A DNA stretch of 45,575 bases from Syncephalis plumigaleata (GCA_025201365.1 JAIXMF010000076.1:1-45575), one strand, 5' to 3'; positions 8,204-19,773 are shown, counted from the stretch's first letter. Made by a program: numbers and translations. The notes: a model not told the origin generated them from the letters alone.

Positions 8204-10564
8204 ATGGATAATATGAGTGCCTCTTTCGAAAAATCTATTACTCAGTCAGTTCCGGCAACTGTCGCACCCCTTTCTGAAAAACAACATGATATGAAGATGA
8301 CGGTTCTAGACGAAGAAGAACTAGTGTCGTTCATTGACAGAGGAGACAACGACGAGAAACGATCACAACGGCAACGACAGCGGCAACGACGACGAGAAGT
8401 GAATGAAGAGGGAATAAAAAGTGGAAAAGGCGAAGGTGGAGACGATGACGACGACGATGACGACGACGATGATGACGATGAATACGGACACGATATTGTA
8501 CGAGCTACCGTGAGCGATACGGATGATCCTAGTCTACCGACAATGACCATTCGTTTCTGGTTACTGGGCACGATCTTTACCATTGCGTTAGCGTTCATTA
8601 ACCAGTTCTTTTGGTTTCGCGCCACACCTGTGGTGGTCACTATCCTGGTGGTTCAACTGCTCTCTTATCCGATGGGTGCGGCAATGGCACGGGTACTCCC
8701 ACCTATCACCTTTGATCTACTAGGCCCTCGCCTTTCCTTCTCGCTGAATCCAGGCCCGTTCAACGTAAAGGAACACGTACTTATCGCGGCATGTACCAAC
8801 GCTGCTGCAGGTACCGTTTACGCCATCGACATCGTTACCATTAAACGAATCTACTACAAACAAGACTTGGGATTCTTCCCTTCGCTACTCCTAGTGATTA
8901 CCACGCAGTGTCTAGGCTATGGCCTAGCAGGGATGGCGCGTCATTTCTTGGTACGACCCGCTTCCATGTTATGGCCGGCGCAACTAGCGAATGTCGCCCT
9001 ATTCCGTACCCTGCACGAGCCAGAGGATACTAGCTATGGCCAGGTGACTCGTCTACGCTTCTTTCTCATCGCTACCCTGTCGAGTTTCGCGTATTATTTC
9101 CTACCTGGCTATCTGGCCACCTTCCTAAGCACCATCTCATTATTATGCTATCTGGGCCCCAATAGTAAAGTGGCCAACCAACTGGGCTCAGGCAATCGCG
9201 GTCTAGGATTGTTTACAATCTCATTCGACTGGAATTATATCGTGTCGTTTCTCACCTCACCACTAGTGGTACCGTTCTGGGCACAGGCCAATGTATACGC
9301 GGGATTTATATTCGTGGCCTTCGTGCTAATACCCATTGGCTACTACAATAACATATGGGACTCGCAAAACTATCCGCTAATTAGTAGCGATCTATTCATG
9401 CAGGATGGACGACCCTACGAGACGTTGGCCATTTTGGATGACAAATTGCAATTGGACGAGAGTAAATACGCCACCATTGGACCGCCACGTATGACGTTCT
9501 TTTTCGCTATCGGTTACGGTATTGGATTTGCCACGTTAACGGCGATTCTATCGCATACGATCCTCTATCATGGACGTGATATTATCAATCGATTACGCGA
9601 TGCTCGTAGTAACGACAAGGACATCTATAGCAAGTTGATTGACTACTACCCCGAGGTGCCCAACAGTTGGTATGCCGGCGTGTTTATCGTCAATCTCATA
9701 CTGGCGATTATCACCTGCGAAGTGTTCGGTCTCGACCTTCCGTGGTGGGCACTTATCTTCGCCATCTTTATTAGTGCCATTTTTATTATACCAGTGGGTA
9801 TCATCACAGCTATCACGAATCAAATGCCCGGCATACACAATATCACACAAATGATCATCGGGTACATTCTACCGGGTCGCACCATTGCTAATATCACGTT
9901 TAAAACTTACGGTAACATCACCATGTTCCAGGGTATTATATTTATGGGCGACATGAAACTGGGACACTATATGAAGATACCGCCGCGTAACATGTTTATT
10001 GCACAGACATTCGGTACCATTATCGCGGGTATCGTCAACCTGTCCACCGCCTATTTAATGTTCGATCTCATTCCAAACATATGCAGCGAAGAGGAACGCG
10101 TATGGAGTTGCGACAGTGCTCGTGTCTTCTATAACGGCTCGGTAATCTGGGGTGTTATCGGTCCTAGTCGTATGTTCGGTATTAACGGCTATTACGCATC
10201 GCTCAACTGGTGGTTCCTAGTGGGACTACTATTGCCTGTACCGTTCTGGCTAATAGCACGACGTTATCCCAACTCGTGGGTTAGATACATACACATGCCG
10301 ATATTCCTCGGCGGTACCGGCAATATGCCACCCGCTCGTCCTGGCATGTTCACCGCTTGGTTCACCCTTGGCTTCATCTTCCAATGGGTGGTCTATCGTT
10401 ATCGTAATGCCTGGTGGAAACGATACAACTATATTCTATCGGCTGGACTAGATTCTGGCGTGGCGCTCGGTGGTCTAGTGATCTTTTTTGCATTCCAATA
10501 CCGACAGATTGTACTCGATTGGTGGGGCAATCGTCCAGATTGTAATGCTTTCTCTAAATTATAA
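8204..10564 (+). CDS. Oligopeptide transporter, OPT family
   Basis: One uninterrupted exon encodes 786 aa from ATG 8204 (a GTG three codons upstream is not a eukaryotic start). OPT proteins are proton-coupled importers of small peptides and related compounds at the plasma membrane. The cytoplasmic N-terminus contains Arg/Gln repeats and a run of about 13 Asp (8446-8478), then the family entry motif VRATVSDTDDPSLP leading into the first membrane span. NPGPFNVKEHVLI sits near residue 181, YYNNIWDSQNYPL follows mid-protein, and the C-terminal GGTGNMPPARPG is diagnostic. Many hydrophobic segments fit a 12-16-helix carrier. The lack of introns in 2.36 kb contrasts with neighbouring genes. It is flanked by direct copies of the dispersed 3' element (7238 and 10584). 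Confidence 0.95.
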   Translation: MDNMSASFEKSITQSVPATVAPLSEKQHDMKMTVLDEEELVSFIDRGDNDEKRSQRQRQRQRRREVNEEGIKSGKGEGGDDDDDDDDDDDDDEYGHDIVRATVSDTDDPSLPTMTIRFWLLGTIFTIALAFINQFFWFRATPVVVTILVVQLLSYPMGAAMARVLPPITFDLLGPRLSFSLNPGPFNVKEHVLIAACTNAAAGTVYAIDIVTIKRIYYKQDLGFFPSLLLVITTQCLGYGLAGMARHFLVRPASMLWPAQLANVALFRTLHEPEDTSYGQVTRLRFFLIATLSSFAYYFLPGYLATFLSTISLLCYLGPNSKVANQLGSGNRGLGLFTISFDWNYIVSFLTSPLVVPFWAQANVYAGFIFVAFVLIPIGYYNNIWDSQNYPLISSDLFMQDGRPYETLAILDDKLQLDESKYATIGPPRMTFFFAIGYGIGFATLTAILSHTILYHGRDIINRLRDARSNDKDIYSKLIDYYPEVPNSWYAGVFIVNLILAIITCEVFGLDLPWWALIFAIFISAIFIIPVGIITAITNQMPGIHNITQMIIGYILPGRTIANITFKTYGNITMFQGIIFMGDMKLGHYMKIPPRNMFIAQTFGTIIAGIVNLSTAYLMFDLIPNICSEEERVWSCDSARVFYNGSVIWGVIGPSRMFGINGYYASLNWWFLVGLLLPVPFWLIARRYPNSWVRYIHMPIFLGGTGNMPPARPGMFTAWFTLGFIFQWVVYRYRNAWWKRYNYILSAGLDSGVALGGLVIFFAFQYRQIVLDWWGNRPDCNAFSKL

Positions 10565-10583
10565 TCTTTCTATAAATTAATTA

Positions 10584-10654
10584 CAAGGTTTTTCCAATCG
10601 ACTAGCGTTGTTAGGCTTTAACTATTGCTCTTTATTAATAAATAATATTGCACA
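10584..10654. repeat. Dispersed 3'-end element, copy C
   Basis: Contains AAGGTTTTTCCAATCGACTAGCG and TTATTAATAAATAATATTGCAC, matching copies A and B; the upstream hairpin is weak here. It starts 20 bp after the OPT stop. Its right edge is exactly where duplication unit 2 begins. Confidence 0.6.
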
Positions 10655-10688
10655 ATAATACATTACTAATTGATCTACTTTATTATAG

Positions 10689-10992
10689 CTTAAACCATTA
10701 CATGGACAACTCTCATGGTATCCTCACAAATGTACCTGGTTCACCGAGGGAGCTCTACTTTGCTAATGGTGCTGAAAAGCATCGTATTATCTCGTGTATC
10801 ATGTACCCGCCCACACTGTTTGAAGGATCAACCGGTATTGCTATCACTTCGTATAATGGCGATGTTAGAATAGGAACCATTGCGGATGACTTGCCCGTGT
10901 ATCCGGACCAAGCACGTGTAATGGCAGATGGCATTTATACAGCATTCCAAAAGATGCTACTGGATGCTTGTGATGGGCCTGAGTCGTTGTAA
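10689..10992 (+). pseudogene. Truncated WS/DGAT-like acyltransferase exon (copy 2)
   Basis: This is the same last exon as 523-826: LNHYMDNSHGIL, TNVPGSP and SYNGDVRIGTIADD are all present. The branch site and TTATAG acceptor upstream survive, but the donor and all earlier exons are replaced by the OPT 3' flank, so it cannot make a complete enzyme. It is a clear fragment carried along with the kinase unit. Confidence 0.7.
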
Positions 10993-11501
10993 TAAGCAAA
11001 GCAATGTATTCGAGCATTATTTCATTCGTATATTTATAATAATAATACAGCTGTTGTTGTGTCAATATACAAAAGTAAATACTATGATCTGGGTTTATTT
11101 AGCATGGCAGCACTTGATGGCTGGTTAACATTCAGCTATATGTTTGTTGGAATGATAGCACCAGTACCGAGGTAGTTCTCATTCAATACAGGAATTTCTT
11201 AGGGGAACACAAGGAGAAAGAAAATAAGTTTTAAAGCCACATCACCTTCTCCCTTAATCAAGTAAGTAACATCATGGTGATTACTAGATTGGAAAGCTCA
11301 ATAAATTAGACACACCACTTACATGAGGACCGTCGTGGTAAGTAAGCTTGCGGTGGCATATGGAAGACGAATGAACAGAAAAGATGGAGCATTTGCCATT
11401 GCTGCAAGCTATTTAAGCATGCGCTGTTAGATGCTTCGCTGCGAGTCGGTATAATTTTCGACATCATACACTTCATCTGCATTTTTACGATCAATTAAAT
11501 C

Positions 11502-12864
11502 ATGTTCAAGTCTGCAGCTACGTTTCTTGTTGCCTTGAAGGCAGTTACTCTTATCCTAAGCGTGCCCACTATACTAGCAAGTCCGGTACGGTCTGAAACC
11601 AAGCGAGGTATGTATTCAGTCATTATGTTGTGATGTGCGTATATTAACATAGCAATTGATTAGGTAAAATCGATCCCAATGTCTTCCTGGGAGCACAGAT
11701 CGCAAATATACAAAGCCACTTTACTCCACACAGAGCTACACTTATCGCAACAATTGGAGGCAATAATGATCAAGACATTGCGCTTGCATATGGAAAATAT
11801 GGAGAATCAGCTGCATTTATCAAATGTCTAACTCAGCAACCATTCGAAGGAACAGCATTTGATCGAAAGGTAGAGATAGACAGAGAAAGGGAGGCATTCT
11901 TGGTAAGATACTTGACATTTATTGTATGCACATACTAATCATGTTCCTTTTTCGCTTTTCTATCTAGGCCCTTAAAGAGGCTGATGCTCGACCGGGAAGC
12001 AACAAGCTAATTGGCTATACCAATGTTTCCCGTGCTTATACGCATTTTGGCTACTTGAATAACTATTGCTTCGTATACTCGTACGACGGCGATATTGATC
12101 TAGCTCATTATTATGAAATGGCATCGCCAGATAAGACCCCACTGGTGTCGCCGGATAACATCCCACTGATACGCTCGCTCATTACTGATATCTTGAGTGG
12201 AATTATTTACTTGCATAATGCTCAACTGGTCCACCACGATATTAAGCTGGATAATGTTGCTATTTCATTTCCATATCCCAATGACAAAAGCAAGCCAAAA
12301 GCCACAATCATTGACTTTGATATTTCAGAAAGAATACGTTATAATGGAAAAGATGTCGTCCCGACTAACAACCGTGTAGGAACCAGACTTTATTTACCAC
12401 CAGAAGTTTTTGCCGGATGGAAAGCAGACCCTAGGAAAAAAGATGTCTGGGCAGTTGGTATTTCACTTTATATATTGTTAAAGGAAACGTTCCTATTTGA
12501 TGCTGAGAGTAAAACTACAGTGGCTCGTAACATTATGAATACACTTTATTATGGAATTCCAGATACAAATTTCGTTTTCACTAAAGCACAAAAACGACAA
12601 GAGGGGATGGACTCGTTGGTCAAAGCTCTCAAGGCTATGCTAACGCCTAATCCTGCAAAACGACCATCCGCCAGCGAGTGCTTAGCTATCCTTAATGGAG
12701 CTAATCCACCACCTAGAATGCAACCAACCATGTCATCAGGAACATCCACCCAATTAGAAACAATTACTGAAGGTATAGGATCTATTAGATTTAGATCTGG
12801 ATCACGGAACAACAATCAACGGAATGTACCCATTGCATCTAGTGGCACATTGGTTCCCCAATAG
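11502..12864 (+). CDS. Predicted secreted protein kinase-like protein (copy 2)
   Basis: Three exons (11502-11607, 11664-11902, 11968-12864) give 413 aa, with introns identical in size to copy 1 (56 and 65 bp). The signal peptide is nearly unchanged (MFKSAATFLVALKAVTLILS). Kinase motifs are AFIK (Lys89), HHDIKLDN, DFD and, instead of APE, PPE (GTRLYLPPE). Comparing the paralogues shows that AFIK, not the upstream LIK of copy 1, holds the conserved ATP-site lysine, because that earlier Lys is Ala here. The C-terminal tail is Ser/Thr/Asn-rich and unlike that of copy 1. Exon 2 differs from copy 1 at about 59 of 239 bases, mostly changing amino acids, while the introns differ at only three sites. 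Lumenal or extracellular location is inferred. Confidence 0.85.
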
Positions 12865-13407
12865 GAAATCGTATTGCGCTCATGTCTATGCCTTATGCAA
12901 CAACAGCTTCAGCAATCTACGAATACACATGGTACACACATAGAATCTACAAAAGCACAATAAGTTGGAGGCCATTCCTTTAGACATCTAGCTATGCACA
13001 CAACTGCTACTCCCGGAATGTTATCCAGCTTATTGCGCTTTTACCCATTGCTTTATGTAAGCTTAATTTATTTGATTCATTTATGATAAAGCTTATTCTT
13101 CTCTATCTAATGATATACAAATGATACTATCAATTATGGCGTGGAATACTTGCTCGTTTGATTTAGCAAGACATTATAACGTGAGACTAGACGAAATTAT
13201 TCGATAATTGTAGTCACGATAAATGAACAATACAGGATGAATGGTGTCGTCAGCATTAATGTATATATTCTTCCTTTATCCGTTTCATTCGACCATTTAA
13301 CCATTTTCTTATTGCGTGTCAATTACTGCACCCTCACATAACTATTACAAACTTGTATTCCACGTAACAATTGCAAATAGATAGACGAGAGAGAAAAAAA
13401 GTAAGAG
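12865..13407. other. Intergenic region between kinase 2 and CLC
   Basis: No gene seen. About 30 bp after the stop resemble the 3' flank of kinase 1, then the sequences part. The segment 13129-13194 matches the left edge of the window (21-87). An A-rich tract GAGAGAAAAAAAG ends just before the CLC start. Confidence 0.5.
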
Positions 13408-16400
13408 ATGTCTACAGGCACCACTACCACGCCCTCACCGGATAGAGGAGCAGTTATAGGAGAGTCGACATTATCTACTTCTCCGCTTAGCCTGAATAAT
13501 AGCAACAACAATGATAGTAATAATCGCACTGTTATTACTAATGAACTAGAAGCAGTTAGACGCTACGAGGATTTCACCACTATTGGTAGGATAGTACACT
13601 ACTAGCACTTTAACTAATAGTCTGTGATAACTAATAATGATAATATTCACTATAATAGACTGGGTACGCGATACTATTCGTGAACGTGCTCGTCTTCACC
13701 GACTACAACGATTACGCGATGGCAGTTGGCGCTACTGGTTACTCGTTCTCTATGACGCGAGTCAGTCATGGATTGTCGTATTACTCGTTGGTTAGTATCT
13801 CACTGTATGTATTTATTTATTTATACCATTGACATTGACCATTTATTACAGGCATTGTCATAGGGGTTAACGCGGCATTTATCAATATTGCCACCGAATG
13901 GCTTAGTGATCTTAAGGAGGGCTATTGCTCATCTGGATGGTGGTTAAATCAAAAGTTTTGTTGTTGGGAGATCTGGGATCAAGGTAAGTAGTGTCTATCA
14001 TGTTATCAATCAATGTACAACAAGTAGTAGTACTCATTAATATCACTATATATACATATATACATATACATATACATATATCTATGTTCTAGAGGGATCA
14101 TGTCACGATTGGATAGAATGGAGTTACGCATTAGGTTTGGCTAGGGATAACTTTCTAGTTAACTGGTTGTTCTATGGAGGTTTCGCTGTAGGTTGATTAG
14201 ATTTCCATTACTACATGTCTGTGTGCATCTTTATTAATTCACTAATTGTGTAGACATTATTCTGTGGTGTCATTGGATATTTGGTCAAATATTATGCACC
14301 TTACGCTGCTGGTTCTGGTATATCGGAAATCAAAACCATTCTATGTAAGTAGAGTCGAGTAATTATTACATGATAATTAATGACAATTAGGTGGATTTGT
14401 CATTCATGGATTCCTCGGTGGATGGACGCTGTTAATTAAAAGTATCGGTCTTGTATGTATTTCATTCTAAGGATGATGTGATAGTATTAGCTGTTCCATT
14501 GTTAACTATTTCTATATATATGTCTATACGTTATATTGGTGTAGGCATTATCAGTAGGTTCAGGTATGAGTATCGGTAAGGAAGGTCCCGCTGTTCATAT
14601 GGCATGTTGTGCGGGCAATGTCGTATCACGTTTGTTTGAGAAATTTCGACATAACAAATGTAAGTTACTACACTTTCGTATTACTATTATGATAAATCTA
14701 ACGTAAACTACTGCTTAATAATTATAGCCAAGAAACGAGAGATCATTACTGCAGCATCTGCAGCGGGTGTTGGTGTAGCATTTGGTTCACCTATCGGCGG
14801 TGTTCTATTCGCATTAGAGGTAGCTAATTGCAATTGTATAACTTGTATACGTGTCTATTCATGTTTATTCATTCGCTATATCGTATTAACTAGGAAATGA
14901 GCTCGCAATTTACTTTGAAAACAATGTGGCGTAGTTTCTTCTGTGCCATGGTGGCCACTGTTGTACTCAAGGCAAGACATCGTTAATTGATCTATGTATT
15001 CATGGCGTGTCTCCATTTTATTAACCAACAAGTAAACATAGGCTATCAATCCATTCCGTACGGGAAATCTTGTCATGTTTCAGGCAACCTATGATCGCGA
15101 CTGGCATTTCTTTGAGATTATTCTATTCGTGCTTATTGGACTGTTTGGTGTGAGTAGTTTAATGAAAATAATGACATACATACATATATATATATATATA
15201 TACGGTATTCGTGATCTAATTGACGTGGCAACTATTCAGGGATTGTATGGCGCTGTAGTGATTAAATATAATCTAAAGGTGGCAAAATTACGTAAAAAAT
15301 ATCTTGCTCAATATGGAGTACAAGAAGTAATGCTACTTGCACTAGTTACAACTATGCTAGGCTATTTTAACATGTTTCTAAGGTTAGATAGGTCTATAAA
15401 AGTATTGTACCATGGATGACTAACGTATTCATTGATGATATAGACTGGATATGACTGAACTCATGTCGATTTTATTTAAAGAATGCGAAAAAGGCGATTT
15501 CAATGGGCTATGCCAGTAATTATTACTATTAATGACGTACTAGTATGAATAAACACGCTAATATCAATGCAATTATAGACAAACGCAAACTACTCGAATG
15601 GTTCGACTGCTGTTATGGGCCACGGTAATGCGTATTGGATTCACGATTATCTCATATGGTTGTAAAGTAAGTAATGTAAAATAATATGTCATATCTAACT
15701 GAACCATCATTATCATCATGTTGATTGTTGTTATAGGTACCGGCTGGTATATTTGTGCCATCCATGGCTATTGGTGCATGTTTCGGTCGTACAGTTGGCA
15801 TGATCGTTCAATCTTTACAACAGTAAGTGGTTGTCATTACATTGTCTATGCTATGCTGTGCAACTATACTAAAAGAAACACGTTCATCTAGTACCTATCC
15901 CAACTTTTTCCTATTCTCCAGTTGTCATCCCGATATCCCTGTAAGTATTATGTCGTATAATGTGATATCGATTATATTTACTGGATATTGATGTTACATT
16001 AGTGTATTACACCGGGTGCGTATGCATTCCTTGGAGCAGCTGCAGCATTATGGTGAGTGACTAGTGAATAGATTGTATGATTAACTAGCTAATCTAATAC
16101 AAATGATTGTCATCTAGTGGTGTCACAAAAATGACAGGTAGCATTTATGATGTAGAAATTATAGTAGCAATTGATAGACTAATAGCATGAGTATAGTCTC
16201 ATTGGTGGTCATCATGTTCGAGTTGACCGGTGCTCTAGATTATATTCTACCAACAATGGCAAGTGATCTAGTCTAACAAGACAATGACATACTTATAAAT
16301 GTGTCATCATCATATAGATTGTGGCTATGGTGGCCAAGGCCGTAGGAGATCGCTTCTATATGGGTGGAATATATCCTTTAGTGTGATGTTCATTAGTGAT

Positions 16401-17539
16401 GTAGTATCAGATCTACTGTTGAATATCTATTATGATAGCCTTAACCGATCACTCATTGATGTTTACTGCGGATCAACTGATTAGACTATACGGTCTTCCA
16501 TTCTTAGACAAGGAAGAGCATACGTTTAATGCTCCAGGTAAGCAGTTACATCGGCTATTGCACTATTATTAATGCTTATTATATATTTATACATTTATAC
16601 ATATATTGGCACTATTAGTATCTGTTGTCATGGTATCGGATCTGATGGTATTCCCTGCTACTGGTTTACATTTAGCTTCCATAGGTAGGACTATTGAATA
16701 GTTACTATATTACTACTACTAATAGTAATAGTAATTGCTATTGTTATATAGAAAGCGTACTATCCACTACTGATTACAAAGGATTTCCCATTGTGGACAA
16801 TCAAGAAGATATGCATCTATTGGGATATATTAGTCGATCTGAACTACGTTACTGTATTGGTATGTGATGGTGTACATCTTCATGATGATAGTACTGCCAT
16901 TAATTAACACGCTGCATCCAATGATAGAAAGAGCAAAACGATTGAACAATGTTACAGGCAATACAATGTGCTACTTTAGCACAGATCATACTACAATAAT
17001 GCCATCTAATGAGAATGACGATAATGAACTGGGATCACGTAGTATGTTAGAATTTGGACCATGGATCGATCAGGTAAATACTCATTAGTATGATGCTGCT
17101 ACTACTGCTACTGCCACTAGTTTATTTACGAATGATATAGACGCCCATTACAGTTCATCCAAAACAAGCATTGGAGGTAGTATTGGATTTATTCAAAAGT
17201 CTAGGGTAATTACAATTGACGATTAATGTCGAGTACATTTTAACTAATACACTGTACTATTAATTGTCTAGACCGCGTGTAATTCTAATTGAAGATGCGG
17301 GACAACTTATTGGACTTGTTACCAAGAAGGATGTGTTAAAAGCCGTGCACCGTACTCAGAACACACAAAGCGGTCCCGATCTACTGTCACCGTCATTAGC
17401 ACAGTCAGCAGCGGCAGATCCATCGTCACGCTTTGAACTGGCACCACTCGTGGGAGGTGCATCCAACACAAGTCTACTCTCTAATAGTTCATTGATGAAT
17501 CGAGGTAGATTACCAAGTGAATCCATTGAAATGGTATAG
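13408..17539 (+). CDS. GEF1: CLC-family chloride channel / Cl-/H+ exchanger (Gef1/ClC-3 type)
   Basis: I place 25 exons and 24 introns; the joined frame is 2430 nt, 809 aa, with no break. CLC proteins of this branch exchange chloride for protons in endosomal and Golgi membranes. Motifs: DFTTIDWVRD near the N-terminus, GSGISEIK (Ser200, chloride site), GKEGPAVH (gating Glu243), FFEIILF (Glu350, probable proton-transfer glutamate), [11 protein letters not shown], then two cytoplasmic CBS domains (about exons 21-22 and 24-25: [40 protein letters not shown]). Exons include one of 20 nt (16118-16137) and one of 49 nt. Two introns start with GC (14972-15041, 16259-16317) and one is AT-AC (16371-16466). 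Having both glutamates suggests an exchanger. The family is certain; GEF1 is assigned by overall type. Confidence 0.95.
16371..16466 (+). other. U12-type AT-AC intron in the CLC gene
   Basis: The donor is exactly ATATCCTTT, the U12 consensus. The likely branch site is AGCCTTAAC at 16437-16445 (7 of 9 to TTCCTTAAC), and the intron ends in AC at 16466. Removal joins GGAAT to TGCGGATCAA and gives [18 protein letters not shown], which aligns without gaps to the conserved 'GIYD.LI.LNGYPFL' segment of ClC-3/Gef1. No GT-AG pair nearby keeps the frame. Confidence 0.85.
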
Positions 17540-17617
17540 CCTACAGGCTTAAATGAAATAAATGAATGAATTAAGTAATAAACTGGACATTTGAGCAATC
17601 TATTATTCGCATAGTGT

Positions 17618-19256
17618 ATGTTAAATGTTACTGCCATATTAGTGATAGTAATAATTAATAAACTGATGACGTATACAGAATCTATTGTTTGTTACTGTTG
17701 TTTATTGTTTATACCACTTCTTGTCATGATTGCATTACAGTTTCGTAGGATTTTCAATGAGACATGTCTCACTTGTCCAAGAGTTTCTAGGCTGTTTGTT
17801 GCCATGCAACAACATGGTAACGGTATACAACAACGATTACATCCTTTTCCAATATCGTTAACGCCTAGATTCCTTACAACAAACACTACTACAATGCATA
17901 GTAGCAATGACCCTACAGTGAAGACAACACTAAATCGATTGATTGAGAAGAATCACAATGAATTCGACATTACGTATAACAATTATTTAGCCAATCATAT
18001 GGTGCATCATCTGTACGCACTCTACGCATTAGGAGGTGAGTACTCACTAGTGCGAACTACTATCAATGATGCTATAACCACAGCATTTGCATCATTTAAT
18101 TGATTAGCAAATTCTAAACGACTTGAACGAGCAATGAAAGTTGGTAGCGAGAAGTTGGTACCATTAGCCAGGCCAAAAAGTGTCATCACCATTGATAACT
18201 GGAAGGATTGTCGTGGTGATCTCAAGTAAGTATAGTGACAATAATGAGAGTAGTAATGGTTAAATTACGACTATAGTCCATTACTAGTTTCTTATAACAA
18301 TTAATTGATTGTTGTATATAGATTATACCCAGAATATCTGGTTTATTTCGAAAAGGAATTGAATCGCTTGGGAAGTAAAGACGAGCTATTCAATATATAT
18401 GTGCCACAATTGTTAGCGGGTGCCGTAGGTGCAGCAGGTCATCCGTTGATTCATCTGGGCTACGCCATAGAATTCGATGATACTACCGTATTAATCGAGG
18501 CACTAGCTTATGCCTGTGTAAGACGAATACCCATGGAGGATATCATCGATGGCACGTATGAGTTGATGTTGGATCAAGGTAGTGATGATGTAAAGATATT
18601 GGATGTTATACAACAGGTTACCGCGGATAGACGACTCGATGTCATTCCATGGAGACATGGAAGATTAGGCAGGAAGATCCAGTCGATATTCGAGCTTTGT
18701 CGCTCTAATGTTGTCGACTATTTTAATCGAGTTAGAATAACGCAAGGTAAGGATAATGAATAATAGATGCTACGATATTCATTTATTTATATTAGATAAT
18801 CTCGATACTCGTTTGATCGAACTGTTCAATGCTGCCACGATCACTTATGCTGGCACTGCCTATCATCATCAGCCGGATTTCTTTCTTCTTCACGGGGTGA
18901 CATCCTCGCATGCACTTCGTGTTGTGTATAATCGATTAACAGCCAAGGACAAAATACGACTACTACGTGCCGAGTGGCTTTTCCTACTCATTGCCTATAT
19001 CGGACAAGGTCGACCTGTCATACAGGTGGATAAGATGCTTGCGCCATATAGACGTGATTATCTATGGTCTCAAATTATAAAAGAGAGCATTGATACGGAT
19101 GATCAACATGTACCGAAATTAGTACATGCGATGCGATGTGCCGAACACGATTACGGCGAACAGCAAGGACAATGGCGTAGTGTAGCTGCACTAACGACAG
19201 CAACTATCAAGTACGGATCGGATTGGAATTTCCATGGACATGGAAAGGACGTCTAA
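17618..19256 (+). CDS. Questin oxidase-like protein (DUF4243/AflY family)
   Basis: Four exons (17618-18035, 18108-18225, 18322-18746, 18796-19256) give 473 aa from the first in-frame ATG. The family includes Baeyer-Villiger-type oxidases of fungal polyketide pathways such as questin oxidase and AflY, but most members are uncharacterised. Seen: TLNRLIEKNHNEFDITYNNY with NHMVHHLYALYALG (early His-rich motif), AGAVGAAGHPLIHLGYAIEF (core motif), and QPDFFLLHGVTSSHALRVV near the C-terminus. The first 90 residues have no family match and include a hydrophobic stretch, so translation may start at a later ATG such as 17893. It begins 78 bp after the CLC stop on the same strand. No polyketide synthase or tailoring gene is nearby, so a role outside a biosynthetic cluster is likely. 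Confidence 0.85.
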
Positions 19257-19373
19257 GAAGAGCCATCATCTGTCATCATACCTAGCGATAACAGTGCCAT
19301 TATAGTGATAGTATTACGTTCATATTCTTTATATACATATACATATACATACTAAATAAACAAATTCTATTCT

Positions 19374-19773
19374 TTATTCAATAGTATTTTGGTTAGCTTC
19401 TTTGAGTTGATCTAGTAATTTCTTCTCGTCAACGCGATGTTGTAATAGATGCTTGCCATTCAAGTGCACAACCTATCGTTAACTATTAGATAGAATTCCT
19501 TGATAAATGCATCAAACAACTTGCCGGTATGTCAAACATGTACACTTGATGTTCCTCATTACCTTTGGCGTAGATATCTACCTCTTCCAGTTCGAACGGA
19601 ACCTATTTGTTTGAAGTATTAGTTTGTCAAGAAGGAAGAAGCCAGCAATAATCGCTGTTTACCTTTTTCTGCACTCGCGCTAATGCCTCCTTTGCCTCCA
19701 CGCATAGTTGACAGGTACGCGAGGTGTACAAGGTCAAATGAAGAGCTTGACGACGTATAATTGTGGCGAACAT
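19374..19773 (-). CDS. Glutaredoxin-like thioredoxin-fold protein (DUF836 type)
   Basis: Three exons on minus (19773-19663, 19602-19525, 19472-19374) give 95 aa. MFATIIRRQALHLTLYTSRT leads into a CQLC redox motif and EAKEAL, then VPFELEEVDIYAKGNEEHQV, a cis-Pro MFDIP, VVHLNGKHLL and a C-terminal helix. This matches the small glutaredoxin-like proteins related to yeast YDR286C and animal C5orf63, whose function is poorly known. The second intron (19524-19473) begins with GC instead of GT; only that splice restores DIP-VVHLNGK. An upstream in-frame ATG at 19845 would add 24 residues with a hydrophobic stretch. The start region is divergent from the TMEM41-like gene 143 bp away. Confidence 0.85.

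Larger units (their letters stand above)
10655..12890. repeat. Segmental duplication unit, copy 2
   Basis: Second copy of the unit at 489-2720. The junction on the left lies between the OPT 3' element and the shared ATAATACATTACTAA. The spacer 10993-11501 (509 bp) is about 98% identical to 827-1335 and holds no gene other than presumed kinase promoter sequence. The kinase coding exons are much less similar than the spacer and introns. Confidence 0.85.

Noticed and set aside
8242-8640. Minus-strand frame with poly-Ser
   Set aside because: It is the antisense of the poly-Asp and Arg/Gln-coding start of the OPT gene.
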